A DNA stretch of 9,003 nt from NCBI GenBank assembly GCA_025359585.1, contig JANYFX010000184.1, positions 1-9,003 on the forward strand. Reading direction: 5' to 3'. The DNA is from Rhizobacter sp. (lineage in GTDB: Bacteria > Pseudomonadota > Gammaproteobacteria > Burkholderiales > Burkholderiaceae_C). Below, one piece after another: positions 1 through 7,721 of this stretch. Under the pieces are notes generated by a model. It made no database searches and had not been told where the DNA came from. It saw nothing but the letters and a program-made list of their open reading frames with translations. How positions within the stretch are numbered: the first letter of the stretch is position 1; each line of letters begins with the position of its first letter. The translations under genes were made by a program, and so were the position numbers.

Positions 1-828
<828 letters not shown>

Positions 829-855
829 CGAAGCGCGCGGCAGCGTCGCCGCAGC

Positions 856-2205
856 CTACTTGACCGCCTGCACGTTTTCGTCCGCCAGCAGCCCCATGTC
901 GCGGATGTTGCTGTGGCGTGCGCGCCAGCCGCGGTACGTGCGTCGCAGATTGCCGACCGAGATCATGTAGTAGATGCCCTTGAGCGCCCACAGCGAGGGC
1001 TGGATCGGGCTCTTCCCGTACAGGTCGCCGGCCAGCAGCGACATCAACGCCTCTTTCACCCGCAGCGGGTTGATCGGGTACATGAAGAGCTGGCGGATCG
1101 TCGGGTTGGTCACGCGGGTGATGAACCACGAATACTCCTTCGGGCCCTTCTTCATCATCGCGTCGAAGTGTTTGCGCGCGCGCGCCGCTTCGGCCGGACG
1201 GTCGAGCGCGGTCGCCACCACGTCGGCACCCTTGAAGGCGCTGGTCATCGCGAGGTACACGCCCGACGAGAACATCGGGTCGATGAAGGTGAAGGCGTCG
1301 CCGAGCAGCAGGTAACGCTCGCCGCTGGAGTGCGTCGCGTTGTACGAGTAGTTGCCGGTCGCGTGCACCGCGTCGTCGACACGCGTCGCGTTCTTCAGCC
1401 GGTCGGCCAGCTCGGGGCAGAGCGCGATCGTGTCGTCGAAGAACTGCGGCAGCGGTTTGTTGCGCGACTTCAGGTAGTAGGGCCAGCACACCGCGCCGAC
1501 GCTGGTCGTGCCGTCGGCCAGCGGAATGAACCAGAACCAGCCGTGCTGGAACCACATGATGCTGATGTTGCCTTCCATCTTGCCGGGCAAGCGGCGCGCA
1601 TCGGTGTAGTGGCCGAAAAGCGCCGAGCTGTTGTGCTTGGGGTTCTTTTCCTTGCAGCGCAGCTTGTTGGCGATGAAGGTGTCGCGCCCCGATGCGTCGA
1701 CGACGAAGCGCGTGCGCCAGCTGTGGCGCGCGCCGTCGTCGAGCTCGGCTTGCACCAACGCACCCTCGGCATCGAAATCGACCTCGCGGACGCGGCAGCC
1801 TTCGAGCGTTTTCGCACCGCGCGTGGCCGCGTTGCGAAAAAGCAGTTCGTCGAGCTCGGAGCGCCGCACCTGCCAGGCCGAGGGCTTGGTCTTGTCCCAG
1901 GCTTCGGCGAACTCGACCGCGCTGCGGTGCTCGTGGTCGGGCGAGACGAACTCGATGCCGAACTTGGGCATGCCGATCTTGTCGACCTGCTCCTTCAGCC
2001 CCAGGCGCTCGAACAGCTCGACGTTGCAGGGCAGCAAAGACTCGCCGATGTGAAAACGCGGGTGATGCGCCTTCTCCAGCAACACGACATGGCGGCCTTG
2101 CGTGGCGAGCAGCGCGGCGATGGTCGAGCCGGCCGGGCCGCCGCCGATCACGAGCACGTCGCAGGTTTCTTCGAGGGTCTCGTCGGTGGTGGGTTGAGAG
2201 GTCAT
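856..2205 (-). CDS. Flavin-dependent halogenase family protein (phenol/pyrrole-type, FAD-binding)
   Basis: A 449-residue FAD-dependent monooxygenase-fold protein. Seen in sequence (residues from the ATG at 2205): FAD dinucleotide motif GGGPAGS at 21-27, acidic strand end at E44, conserved HPRFHIGESLLP at 48-59, Lys81 in MPKFG where halogenases carry the lysine that carries or channels hypohalous acid, W223-x-W225-x-I-P228, GD at 302-303, and FIDPMFSSG at 307-315 matching the F-x-x-P-x-x-S-x-G active-site pattern. Tryptophan halogenases such as RebH have Glu immediately before this Ser; here it is Phe, which points to the PltA/CmlS-like branch or a non-indole substrate. The start at 2205 is preferred over the in-frame ATG at 2268 because it lies 13 nt after the methyltransferase stop with a GAAGAG upstream; the longer form would overlap that gene by 50 bp. 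Halogenation itself is inferred; FAD-dependent oxidation is the alternative. No flavin reductase is nearby. Confidence 0.82.
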   Translation of the reverse strand: MTSQPTTDETLEETCDVLVIGGGPAGSTIAALLATQGRHVVLLEKAHHPRFHIGESLLPCNVELFERLGLKEQVDKIGMPKFGIEFVSPDHEHRSAVEFAEAWDKTKPSAWQVRRSELDELLFRNAATRGAKTLEGCRVREVDFDAEGALVQAELDDGARHSWRTRFVVDASGRDTFIANKLRCKEKNPKHNSSALFGHYTDARRLPGKMEGNISIMWFQHGWFWFIPLADGTTSVGAVCWPYYLKSRNKPLPQFFDDTIALCPELADRLKNATRVDDAVHATGNYSYNATHSSGERYLLLGDAFTFIDPMFSSGVYLAMTSAFKGADVVATALDRPAEAARARKHFDAMMKKGPKEYSWFITRVTNPTIRQLFMYPINPLRVKEALMSLLAGDLYGKSPIQPSLWALKGIYYMISVGNLRRTYRGWRARHSNIRDMGLLADENVQAVK

Positions 2206-2218
2206 GGTGTGCTGCTCT

Positions 2219-2986
2219 TCAGGCCGGTTTGACGGCGGTGTACTCGGAGAAAATACCGAGTTCGACATGGCGCTGCACGTCTTCGAAGCCAGCGGCGCGC
2301 AAGGCGGCGAGCACCGATTCCGGCGGGATGCAGCTCTCGATCGTGTCCCAGTAATAACGCCACAGCTCCGCGGTGTCGCGCCGGCGCGAGACCACCGCCG
2401 CGATCATCGGCACCACGGCGCGCATGTAGGTCTTGAGCAGGACCGTGCCGACGCGCCCGCGCGGTTTCGTGATCTCCAGCACCAGCAGTCGGCCGCCCGG
2501 GCGCAGCACGCGGTGGAACTCTGCGAAGGCTGCGCCCACGTCGGTGATGTGGCGCAGCGCGTAGCCCATGCTGAGGAAGTCGTTGCTGCCGCTCTCGCAT
2601 GGCAGCGCCTCGGCGCGCCCGCAGACCAACTCGACGCCGGGCAGCGCCACCTCGTTCATCATGCCGGGGCTCGGGTCCACGCCGACCACGCGGCCCTGCG
2701 GGCCGGTCAACGCGAGCGCCTCGCGCGCGACCAGGCCAGTGCCGATGCCCACGTCGAGCACCGCAGCGCCGGCCGCGAGTTGCGCGCGCTTCAAGGCCTG
2801 GTGCCGGTACCAGCGGCCCGAACCGAAGGCCAGCACCTTTTCGATGCGGTCGTAGTCGGGCGCGGTGTCGTCGAAGATGCGGCGCAGGTACTGCTCGCGG
2901 TCGGCTTCGTCACCGTAGTAGGCCGGCAGCGGCGTGTGGGGCCGCAACACCTGGGCGGCCGCGGTCGACGTGTTGTTTTTGCTCAT
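2219..2986 (-). CDS. Class I SAM-dependent methyltransferase, UbiE/COQ5-like
   Basis: A 255-residue protein. Visible motifs: LDVGIGTGL (77-85) as SAM motif I, VDPSPGMM (103-110) with the ribose-binding Asp, YALRHITDV (142-150) and LRPGGRLLVLEITKP (161-175). The last two align well with UbiE (FGLRNVTD and LKPGGRLLVLEFSKP), as does the region 38-60 around APDYDRIEKVLAFG. It differs from true UbiE: LDLAGGTGD is replaced, the RN pair is RH, the N-terminal signature has IE for MN, and the C-terminal GVVALHRGYKF is replaced by GIFSEYTAVKPA. It is therefore probably not the housekeeping ubiquinone/menaquinone C-methyltransferase but a paralogue acting on a related aromatic or quinone-like acceptor. 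It is the first gene of a two-gene operon with the halogenase-family gene. The same frame stays open far upstream, antisense to ndh, but recognisable protein begins at this ATG. Confidence 0.85.
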   Translation of the reverse strand: MSKNNTSTAAAQVLRPHTPLPAYYGDEADREQYLRRIFDDTAPDYDRIEKVLAFGSGRWYRHQALKRAQLAAGAAVLDVGIGTGLVAREALALTGPQGRVVGVDPSPGMMNEVALPGVELVCGRAEALPCESGSNDFLSMGYALRHITDVGAAFAEFHRVLRPGGRLLVLEITKPRGRVGTVLLKTYMRAVVPMIAAVVSRRRDTAELWRYYWDTIESCIPPESVLAALRAAGFEDVQRHVELGIFSEYTAVKPA

Positions 2987-2993
2987 TGGAGCG

Positions 2994-3002
2994 ATTATTG
3001 CA
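2994..3002 (-). promoter_or_regulatory. Possible extended -10 element for the methyltransferase/halogenase operon
   Basis: On the minus strand TGC is followed by AATAAT, matching an extended -10 (TGn plus five of six bases of TATAAT). It stands out in otherwise GC-rich sequence. The last base of the hexamer is only 7 nt from the ATG at 2986, so a transcript from it would start within about one or two bases of the start codon. No good -35 hexamer is visible at 16-18 bp and no Shine-Dalgarno precedes this ATG. If the promoter is real, the mRNA would be essentially leaderless. Confidence 0.35.
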
Positions 3003-3051
3003 AGCCTCGGGCCGCGCACTGCAGAGCTCGGGAAATCCGCGTTCCGCGCGC

Positions 3052-3081
3052 TCACGGGCACAGCCCGAATGTGGGTATGCT
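3052..3081 (+). promoter_or_regulatory. Weak candidate promoter for ndh
   Basis: TATGCT at 3076-3081 resembles a -10 hexamer and lies 34 nt before the ndh ATG. The best -35 at a sensible distance is TCACGG (3052-3057), which is poor. The call rests mostly on position in the 129-bp divergent region, so confidence is low. Confidence 0.25.
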
Positions 3082-3115
3082 GCCCCGACCTGCCTTGCTC
3101 TAGCCCGAGACCTGC

Positions 3116-4498
3116 ATGACCTCCAACCCAATGCCACACCAGCCTACCGCCGAACGCCCGGGCCGACACCAGATCGTCATCGTCGGTGGTGGTGCCGGGG
3201 GCCTGGAGCTGGCGACGACGCTCGGCAACACGCTGGGCAAGCGTGGCAAGGCCGACATCACCCTCGTCGACCGCACTCGCTCGCACATCTGGAAGCCCAA
3301 GCTGCACGAGATCGCGGCCGGCAGCATGGACATGGGCATCCACGAGGTCGACTACCTGGCGCAGTCGCACTGGCATCACTTTCGCTACCGCGTCGGCGAG
3401 ATGACGGGGCTCGACCGCGCGGGCCGCCAGATCACCGTCGGCGCGTTCGTCGACGACGAGGGCACGCAGGTCACGCCGCAAGGCCGCATCCCTTACGACA
3501 CACTGGTGATGGCGGTCGGCAGCCAGAGCAACGACTTCGGCACGCCGGGTGTGGCCGAACATGCGCTCAAGCTCGAAACGGCCAACGACGCGCGCCGTTT
3601 CAACCAGCGCCTGGTCAACGCCTGCATCCGCGCCCACGCGCAAGACGGGCCGCTGTTGCCGCACCAGTTGCAGGTGGCGATCATCGGGGCGGGCGCGACC
3701 GGAGTGGAGCTGTCGGCCGAACTGCACCGGACCACGCGCGAGGTGGTGGCTTACGGGCTCGACCGCATCGACCCCGAACGAGACATCTGCCTGAACCTGA
3801 TCGAAGCGGCCGGCCGTGTGCTGCCGGCCTTGCCCGAACGCCTGTCGGAAGCGACAGAAGGTTTGCTGCGCAAGCTCGGCGTGGTCGTGCACACGAATGC
3901 GAAGGTGGCCGAGGTGCTGAGCGGCGGCGTGCGCCTGGCCGACGGGCGTGTGATCCCGGCCGAGCTCGTGGTGTGGGCGGCGGGCATCAAGGCACCGGAG
4001 TTTCTGAAAAGCCTCGATGGCCTGGAGTCGAACCGCATCAACCAGTTGCTCGTGAACGCCACGCTGCAGACCACGCTCGACGAGAACGTCTTCGCGATGG
4101 GCGATTGCGCCGCGTGCCCGTGGCCCGAAGCCCCGGCAGCGATGACCGACGGTGGCAAGCGCGCTGCCTTCGTGCCGCCGCGCGCGCAGGCTGCGCACCA
4201 GCAGGCTTCGCACATGGTCGGGCAGATCCGCCGGCGCCTTGCGGGCCAGCCACTGCGTGACTACCGCTACCGCGACTTCGGCTCGCTGGTGTCGCTGGGC
4301 GAGTTCAGCACCGTCGGCAACATGATGGGCGGGCTGGTCGGCGGCAGCCTGATGGTCGAAGGTTATTTCGCGCGAGTCATGTACCTGTCGCTCTACAAGA
4401 TGCACGAACTCGCCTTGCACGGCCTGCCGAAGGTGGCGCTCGAAACCTTGTCGCGCCTGATCACGCGGCGCACCGAGCCGCACGTGAAACTGCATTGA
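3116..4498 (+). CDS. ndh: Type II NADH:quinone oxidoreductase (NDH-2)
   Basis: A 460-residue FAD protein of the NDH-2 family, which passes electrons from NADH to the membrane quinone pool without pumping protons. Visible: first dinucleotide fold IVIVGGGAGGLEL (20-32) for FAD; SHIWKPKLHEIAAG (56-69), a conserved NDH-2 block; second fold GAGATGVELSAEL (191-203) for NADH; FAD-binding GD at 329-330; the quinone-site motif PPRAQAAHQQ (354-363) with the AQxAxQQ pattern; and the C-terminal SLYKMH (425-430) followed by an amphipathic tail suited to peripheral membrane binding. No signal peptide or transmembrane helix is evident. Length is slightly above the usual 430 or so residues because of a polar N-terminal extension; the Met at residue 6 is an alternative start. 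A GAGA lies six bases before the ATG. It is divergent from the methyltransferase and ends 9 bp from the convergent chaN-like gene. Confidence 0.93.
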   Translation: MTSNPMPHQPTAERPGRHQIVIVGGGAGGLELATTLGNTLGKRGKADITLVDRTRSHIWKPKLHEIAAGSMDMGIHEVDYLAQSHWHHFRYRVGEMTGLDRAGRQITVGAFVDDEGTQVTPQGRIPYDTLVMAVGSQSNDFGTPGVAEHALKLETANDARRFNQRLVNACIRAHAQDGPLLPHQLQVAIIGAGATGVELSAELHRTTREVVAYGLDRIDPERDICLNLIEAAGRVLPALPERLSEATEGLLRKLGVVVHTNAKVAEVLSGGVRLADGRVIPAELVVWAAGIKAPEFLKSLDGLESNRINQLLVNATLQTTLDENVFAMGDCAACPWPEAPAAMTDGGKRAAFVPPRAQAAHQQASHMVGQIRRRLAGQPLRDYRYRDFGSLVSLGEFSTVGNMMGGLVGGSLMVEGYFARVMYLSLYKMHELALHGLPKVALETLSRLITRRTEPHVKLH

Positions 4499-4507
4499 GA
4501 CCGCCCG

Positions 4508-5353
4508 CTACGAAGCAGGACGCTTCATGCCTTCGCAGGGGTCGGGCCGCGCGGCCGGTGCGGCCGTCGTGACGACTCGGTCGTAAGCCTCGGCCCCTGT
4601 TTCTCCGTTTTCCAGCAGACCGATGCCCACGCTGCGTTGCCGCACGGCCGGCGGCAGCCAGGTCGGCACGCCCACATCGTTGCGCACGTGGCCATTGCCC
4701 GCAAGCAACACGGCGCCGCGCTGCGAATATTCACTCAGCAGCCGCGCCATGAACTGATCGCGTGCGACCTGCGCCGTCGCCATGCGGCGCGCCTGCGCTT
4801 CGTTCAACATGCCGCAGTGGCTGGCGAGGATCGTGTTGGTCTGGTAAGACTCGATCCCGACCGGCACCCTCGCGTCGAAGCCCGTGGCCGACAGACCTTC
4901 CTGCGACACGCGCCGCGCGTCGGCCCGTGACACATTGGCCGCGACCAGCGGCAAGCGGTATTTCAGCGCGAGCGCGATGAACGGGCGGTACAGCGGCCAG
5001 GCCCAGCCGACGTCTTGTGCACCGGCCGCTTTGATCACGTCGTCGGCCGTGGCACCGGCTTGTGCCATCGCCTTGTCGATCTCGGTCTGGCGCTCGCGGT
5101 CGAACTGCTCCATCAACAAGGCCGGCCGTGCCCCCGAGGCCAGTAGCTCACGCAGTGCCTGCGCGCGCAGCGCGTGCTGTTCGGCGTTGTCGTGCACTTC
5201 ACCGAGCAGCACGATCGGGCGCGAGCGCATGGCGTCCGCCAGGCGCTGCAGGTCAGTGCCTTGCCCCGGAAGGTGGGTGCAGGCGCCCAGCGCGAAAAAA
5301 CCCGCCAGCCGCAAGGCTCGCGCAGCGCGCCGCAGAACGATCCATTCCATCAT
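4508..5353 (-). CDS. ChaN/PhuW-family haem-associated lipoprotein
   Basis: A 281-residue protein starting with a lipoprotein signal: basic LRRAARALRLAG, a short hydrophobic stretch, then lipobox LGAC with Cys25 as the lipidated residue. The mature part carries ChaN-family hallmarks: LLGEVHDNAEQH (49-60), LLMEQFDRERQ (79-89), DVGWAWPLYRPFI (114-126), MATAQVARDQFMA (191-203) and the closing AGNGHVRNDVGVP (218-230). Characterised members (ChaN of Campylobacter, PhuW of Pseudomonas) are outer-membrane-associated lipoproteins that bind haem and are tied to haem or iron uptake; that role here is inferred from family. No haem receptor, TonB or ABC haem transporter is in the window. It starts with tandem ATG codons (5353 and 5350); either could be used. 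It diverges from dusA and converges with ndh. Confidence 0.88.
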   Translation of the reverse strand: MMEWIVLRRAARALRLAGFFALGACTHLPGQGTDLQRLADAMRSRPIVLLGEVHDNAEQHALRAQALRELLASGARPALLMEQFDRERQTEIDKAMAQAGATADDVIKAAGAQDVGWAWPLYRPFIALALKYRLPLVAANVSRADARRVSQEGLSATGFDARVPVGIESYQTNTILASHCGMLNEAQARRMATAQVARDQFMARLLSEYSQRGAVLLAGNGHVRNDVGVPTWLPPAVRQRSVGIGLLENGETGAEAYDRVVTTAAPAARPDPCEGMKRPAS

Positions 5354-5555
5354 CTTGTCGCCGCCGTCCGACGCGTCCGTTGTGCTCGTTCGACAGACTA
5401 CTCCGAGGACCGCTCTCGTGCCCGGAAGGGCTCATCCACCTGATCCGCGACAATAGGCACGACCGTTTTTGCCAGTAGCGGCGTGCCTGATGGAACCCGG
5501 CAAGGCACTGAACTGAAACGCTCTCCCGCTGACTCTGCAAGTCACAAGCTCCTCC
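5354..5555. promoter_or_regulatory. Divergent chaN-like/dusA intergenic region with nested inverted repeats
   Basis: This 202-bp gap must hold promoters for both flanking genes. AGGCACG (5455-5461) is the perfect complement of CGTGCCT (5482-5488). GTGCCT (5483-5488) is also the complement of AGGCAC (5503-5508), so the middle arm can pair with either neighbour but not both. A small hairpin GCCC-GGAA-GGGC lies at 5420-5431. GACAAT at 5449-5454 is a possible -10 but has no convincing -35. I cannot assign exact promoters, and a regulator site is only a possibility. Confidence 0.35.
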
Positions 5556-6554
5556 ATGACCCACAACCCCTGGCGCCTCAGCGTCGCGCCGATGATGGAC
5601 TGGACCGATCGGCACTGCCGCTACTTCCACCGCCTGCTCACCCGCCACACGCGCCTGTACACCGAGATGGTGACGACCGGCGCCTTGTTGCACGGCAACG
5701 TGCCGCGCCACCTCGACTTCAACGTTGAAGAACACCCCGTCGCGCTGCAGCTCGGTGGCAGCGAGCCGGCCGATCTGGCGCTCTGCGCGAAGCTCGCGCA
5801 GCAGTGGGGTTACGACGAAGTCAACCTGAACTGCGGCTGCCCGAGCGAGCGGGTGCAGCGGGGCGCGTTCGGCGCCTGCCTGATGGCCGAGCCGCAGCTG
5901 GTGGCCGACGGCGTGAAGGCGATGCGCGACGCGGTCTCGCTGCCGGTGACGGTGAAACACCGCATCGGCATCAACCGGACCGAGAGCTATGAGTTCGTGC
6001 GCGACTTCGTCGGCACGGTAGCGCAGGCCGGCTGCGACGTGTTCATCGTGCACGCACGCAATGCGTGGCTCAAGGGCATCAGCCCGAAAGAAAACCGAGA
6101 GCTGCCACCACTGCGCTATGAGACCGTGCACCGGCTCAAGCGCGACTTTCCCGCGCTGACCATCGTGCTCAACGGCGGCGTGAAGACGAACGCGCAGGTC
6201 GAGGAGCAACTCGCGCATGTGGACGGCGTGATGCTCGGCCGCGAGGCCTACCACAACCCCTGGCTGATGGCCGACTGGGACCAGCGCTTTTTCGGGTTGG
6301 GCAACCCGGCGGCTGATCGCGACGAGGTCGAAGACGCGATGCTCGGCTACATGCTGCAGGGTGCCGAGGCGGGCGAGCCGTGGACGCATGTTGCGCGACA
6401 CGTGCTGGGTTTGCGCAATGGGCTGGCGGGTGCGCGGCGCTGGCGCCAGGTGTGGTCCGACCACCTGTTGAAGTCCGAGAGCGCGGCGACCGTGGCCGCG
6501 CTGGCCCGGCGAGCCCGCTTGCAGGCGTTGGAAGAAACCGCCGCCGCCCGGTGA
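5556..6554 (+). CDS. dusA: tRNA-dihydrouridine(20/20a) synthase DusA
   Basis: A 332-residue FMN enzyme that reduces uridine to dihydrouridine in the tRNA D-loop using NADPH. DusA-specific blocks are all present: APMMDWTDRHCR (11-22), TEMVTTGALLHG (36-47), LNCGCPSERVQRGAFGACLM (91-110) with the likely catalytic Cys95 in the GCP turn, VTVKHRIG (131-138), the HARNAWLKG block (166-174), LNGGVK (205-210) and phosphate-binding GREAYHNPW (228-236), then the C-terminal helical tRNA-binding part. The blocks PSERVQRG and HARNAWLKG separate DusA from DusB and DusC. Length is normal. The ATG at 5556 is the only start that keeps the conserved N-terminus, yet it is preceded by AGCTCCTCC rather than a purine-rich Shine-Dalgarno, so initiation may be weak. 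It converges with the binding-protein gene 18 bp downstream. Confidence 0.97.
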   Translation: MTHNPWRLSVAPMMDWTDRHCRYFHRLLTRHTRLYTEMVTTGALLHGNVPRHLDFNVEEHPVALQLGGSEPADLALCAKLAQQWGYDEVNLNCGCPSERVQRGAFGACLMAEPQLVADGVKAMRDAVSLPVTVKHRIGINRTESYEFVRDFVGTVAQAGCDVFIVHARNAWLKGISPKENRELPPLRYETVHRLKRDFPALTIVLNGGVKTNAQVEEQLAHVDGVMLGREAYHNPWLMADWDQRFFGLGNPAADRDEVEDAMLGYMLQGAEAGEPWTHVARHVLGLRNGLAGARRWRQVWSDHLLKSESAATVAALARRARLQALEETAAAR

Positions 6555-6568
6555 AGAGGGCGGCGCCG
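6539..6568. terminator. GC-rich hairpin between dusA and the convergent binding-protein gene
   Basis: CGCCGCCC (6542-6549) pairs perfectly with GGGCGGCG (6558-6565) around an 8-nt loop that contains the dusA stop. Two further pairs form outside one mismatch. On the minus strand the stem is followed by GCGGTTTCTTCC, a weak T-rich stretch that could support intrinsic termination of the binding-protein transcript. On the plus strand only a TT follows. Probably a shared terminator, better in the minus direction. Confidence 0.5.
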
Positions 6569-6572
6569 TTCG

Positions 6573-7721
6573 TCAGCGCAGGTAGCGGCCGCCGGCGCGC
6601 ACGTGCACCAGCTCCACGAAACGCGAGCCGGTGGGGCTGGCCCCGGTGAAGTCGAGGTCCATGCCGGCCACGCGTGTCTTCATCGAGCGCATCACGCCGT
6701 GCAGCGACTCGCGCGTCATGTCGCGGCCGGCGCGGCGCAGTGCTTCGATCGCCACCATCGCATTGATCCAGCCTTCGAAGGCGTTGTAGCTCACCTCGAC
6801 CTTGGCGGCGCTGCAGAGCGCGCGGAACTCCCGTGCCGGAGCGTCGGAATCGGCCCAGGCATAGGGCACGACCTGCGCCACCGACAGCCCGCCGCGCACC
6901 TGGTCTCCGAGGGCCTTGACCACCATGTCGCCGGCAACGGTCGACATGCCGTAGAAGGCCGGGTTGGAGCCGCTGTCCCACAGCGTCTTCATCAGCGTGG
7001 CGATCGGGCTGCCGCTGAGGAACATGATGACCGCCTGCGGCTGCCCGGCAGCGATGGTCCTGGCGGCCTCGGCGGCGTTGCTGCCGTCGTTCTTCACGCC
7101 CGCAGAGGCTGCCACCTCCAGGCTGGGGGACTTGGCTTTGAGCAGCGCGCGCACACGTGCCAGAACCTCGTCGCCGCCCGGGTTGGCCAGATGAGCCACC
7201 GCGATGCGGGTGTTGCCGATCACGCCGAGCAACTCGATCAGCTTTTCGGCTTCGCGCCCGTAGCTGGCCCGCACGAAGTAGGCCGCATCCTTGGCCTTTT
7301 CGCGCACGCCGTCGCCGACCGCGTAGTTGCCGATCAGCGGTGCATTGCTCTCGCGCAGGATCGGCGTGGCCGCTGCGATCGTGCCGCTGCCCACGCCGCC
7401 GAAGAAGGCGAACACCTTGTTTTCGGTGAGCAGCGTCTTGTAGTTGGCCACCGCCTTGTCGGGCTTGAGTTCGTCGTCGAGCGACTCGATCCGGATCCTC
7501 CGCCCTGCCAGCCCGCCGCGCCGGTTGATCTCGTCGAAGGCGAGCCGGGCGCCCGCATTGAAGCTGTTCACCGAGGCGCCCAAAGGGCCGCTGAGCACCG
7601 CACTCTGCCCGAGCACGATCTCGCGGTCGGAAACGCCCGAGGTGGCGGCGAAGGCCCGAGTCAGGAATGCGGGCGCAGCAGCTGCGGCGGCACCGGCGAG
7701 CACGGATCGGCGGTTGTACAT
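6573..7721 (-). CDS. ABC transporter periplasmic substrate-binding protein, branched-chain amino acid (LivJ-like) type
   Basis: A 382-residue protein of the type I periplasmic binding fold (Peripla_BP_6). The N-terminus has twin arginines (NRRSVLAG, residues 3-10), an Ala-rich hydrophobic core and a likely cleavage after AFA at 25, so it is exported; the RR pair allows Tat but fits Sec too. The mature chain opens with IVLGQSAVLSGPLG, the usual ligand-loop start, and continues with FNAGARLAFDEINRRGG and FAFFGGVGSGT, standard for this family. The ATG at 7721 is chosen because AGGAA sits seven bases upstream (7729-7733); a longer reading would need TTG at 7739 and would lose that site. No permease or ATPase gene is in the window, so the transport partner is unknown and the ligand may be an amino acid, aromatic acid or amide. 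A 133-bp gap separates it from the upstream EamA gene, so it probably has its own promoter. Confidence 0.9.
   Translation of the reverse strand: MYNRRSVLAGAAAAAAPAFLTRAFAATSGVSDREIVLGQSAVLSGPLGASVNSFNAGARLAFDEINRRGGLAGRRIRIESLDDELKPDKAVANYKTLLTENKVFAFFGGVGSGTIAAATPILRESNAPLIGNYAVGDGVREKAKDAAYFVRASYGREAEKLIELLGVIGNTRIAVAHLANPGGDEVLARVRALLKAKSPSLEVAASAGVKNDGSNAAEAARTIAAGQPQAVIMFLSGSPIATLMKTLWDSGSNPAFYGMSTVAGDMVVKALGDQVRGGLSVAQVVPYAWADSDAPAREFRALCSAAKVEVSYNAFEGWINAMVAIEALRRAGRDMTRESLHGVMRSMKTRVAGMDLDFTGASPTGSRFVELVHVRAGGRYLR

Noticed and set aside
913..2232. 439-codon plus-strand frame opposite the halogenase-family gene
   Set aside because: Codon-bias shadow: low-complexity basic/Ala/Val composition, no motif, while the minus strand encodes a clear flavoprotein.
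2206..2268. Longer N-terminus for the halogenase-family protein (ATG at 2268)
   Set aside because: It would overlap the methyltransferase by 50 bp, and the extra 21 residues are a polar out-of-frame reading of that gene's end.
2219..2986. RquA (rhodoquinone biosynthesis) identity for the UbiE-like protein
   Set aside because: Motif I is an ordinary SAM-binding LDVGIGTG and the rest follows UbiE; I see no RquA-like sequence features.
2599..4260. 553-codon plus-strand frame overlapping the methyltransferase and ndh
   Set aside because: Arg/Pro/Ala-rich out-of-frame reading of two well-supported genes.
2987..4495. Minus-strand frame open for about 500 codons antisense to ndh, in frame with the methyltransferase (a 758-residue reading)
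   Set aside because: The antisense part is rich in R, H, Q, A and V with no recognisable motif, as expected from the complement of a GC-rich gene. Recognisable methyltransferase sequence starts at 2986.
4512..4526. GAAGC/GCTTC dyad at the end of the ChaN-like gene as a terminator
   Set aside because: Only 5 bp, inside coding sequence and without a T-run.
5253..6464. 403-codon minus-strand frame opposite dusA
   Set aside because: Antisense shadow of a strongly supported DusA; no family resemblance.
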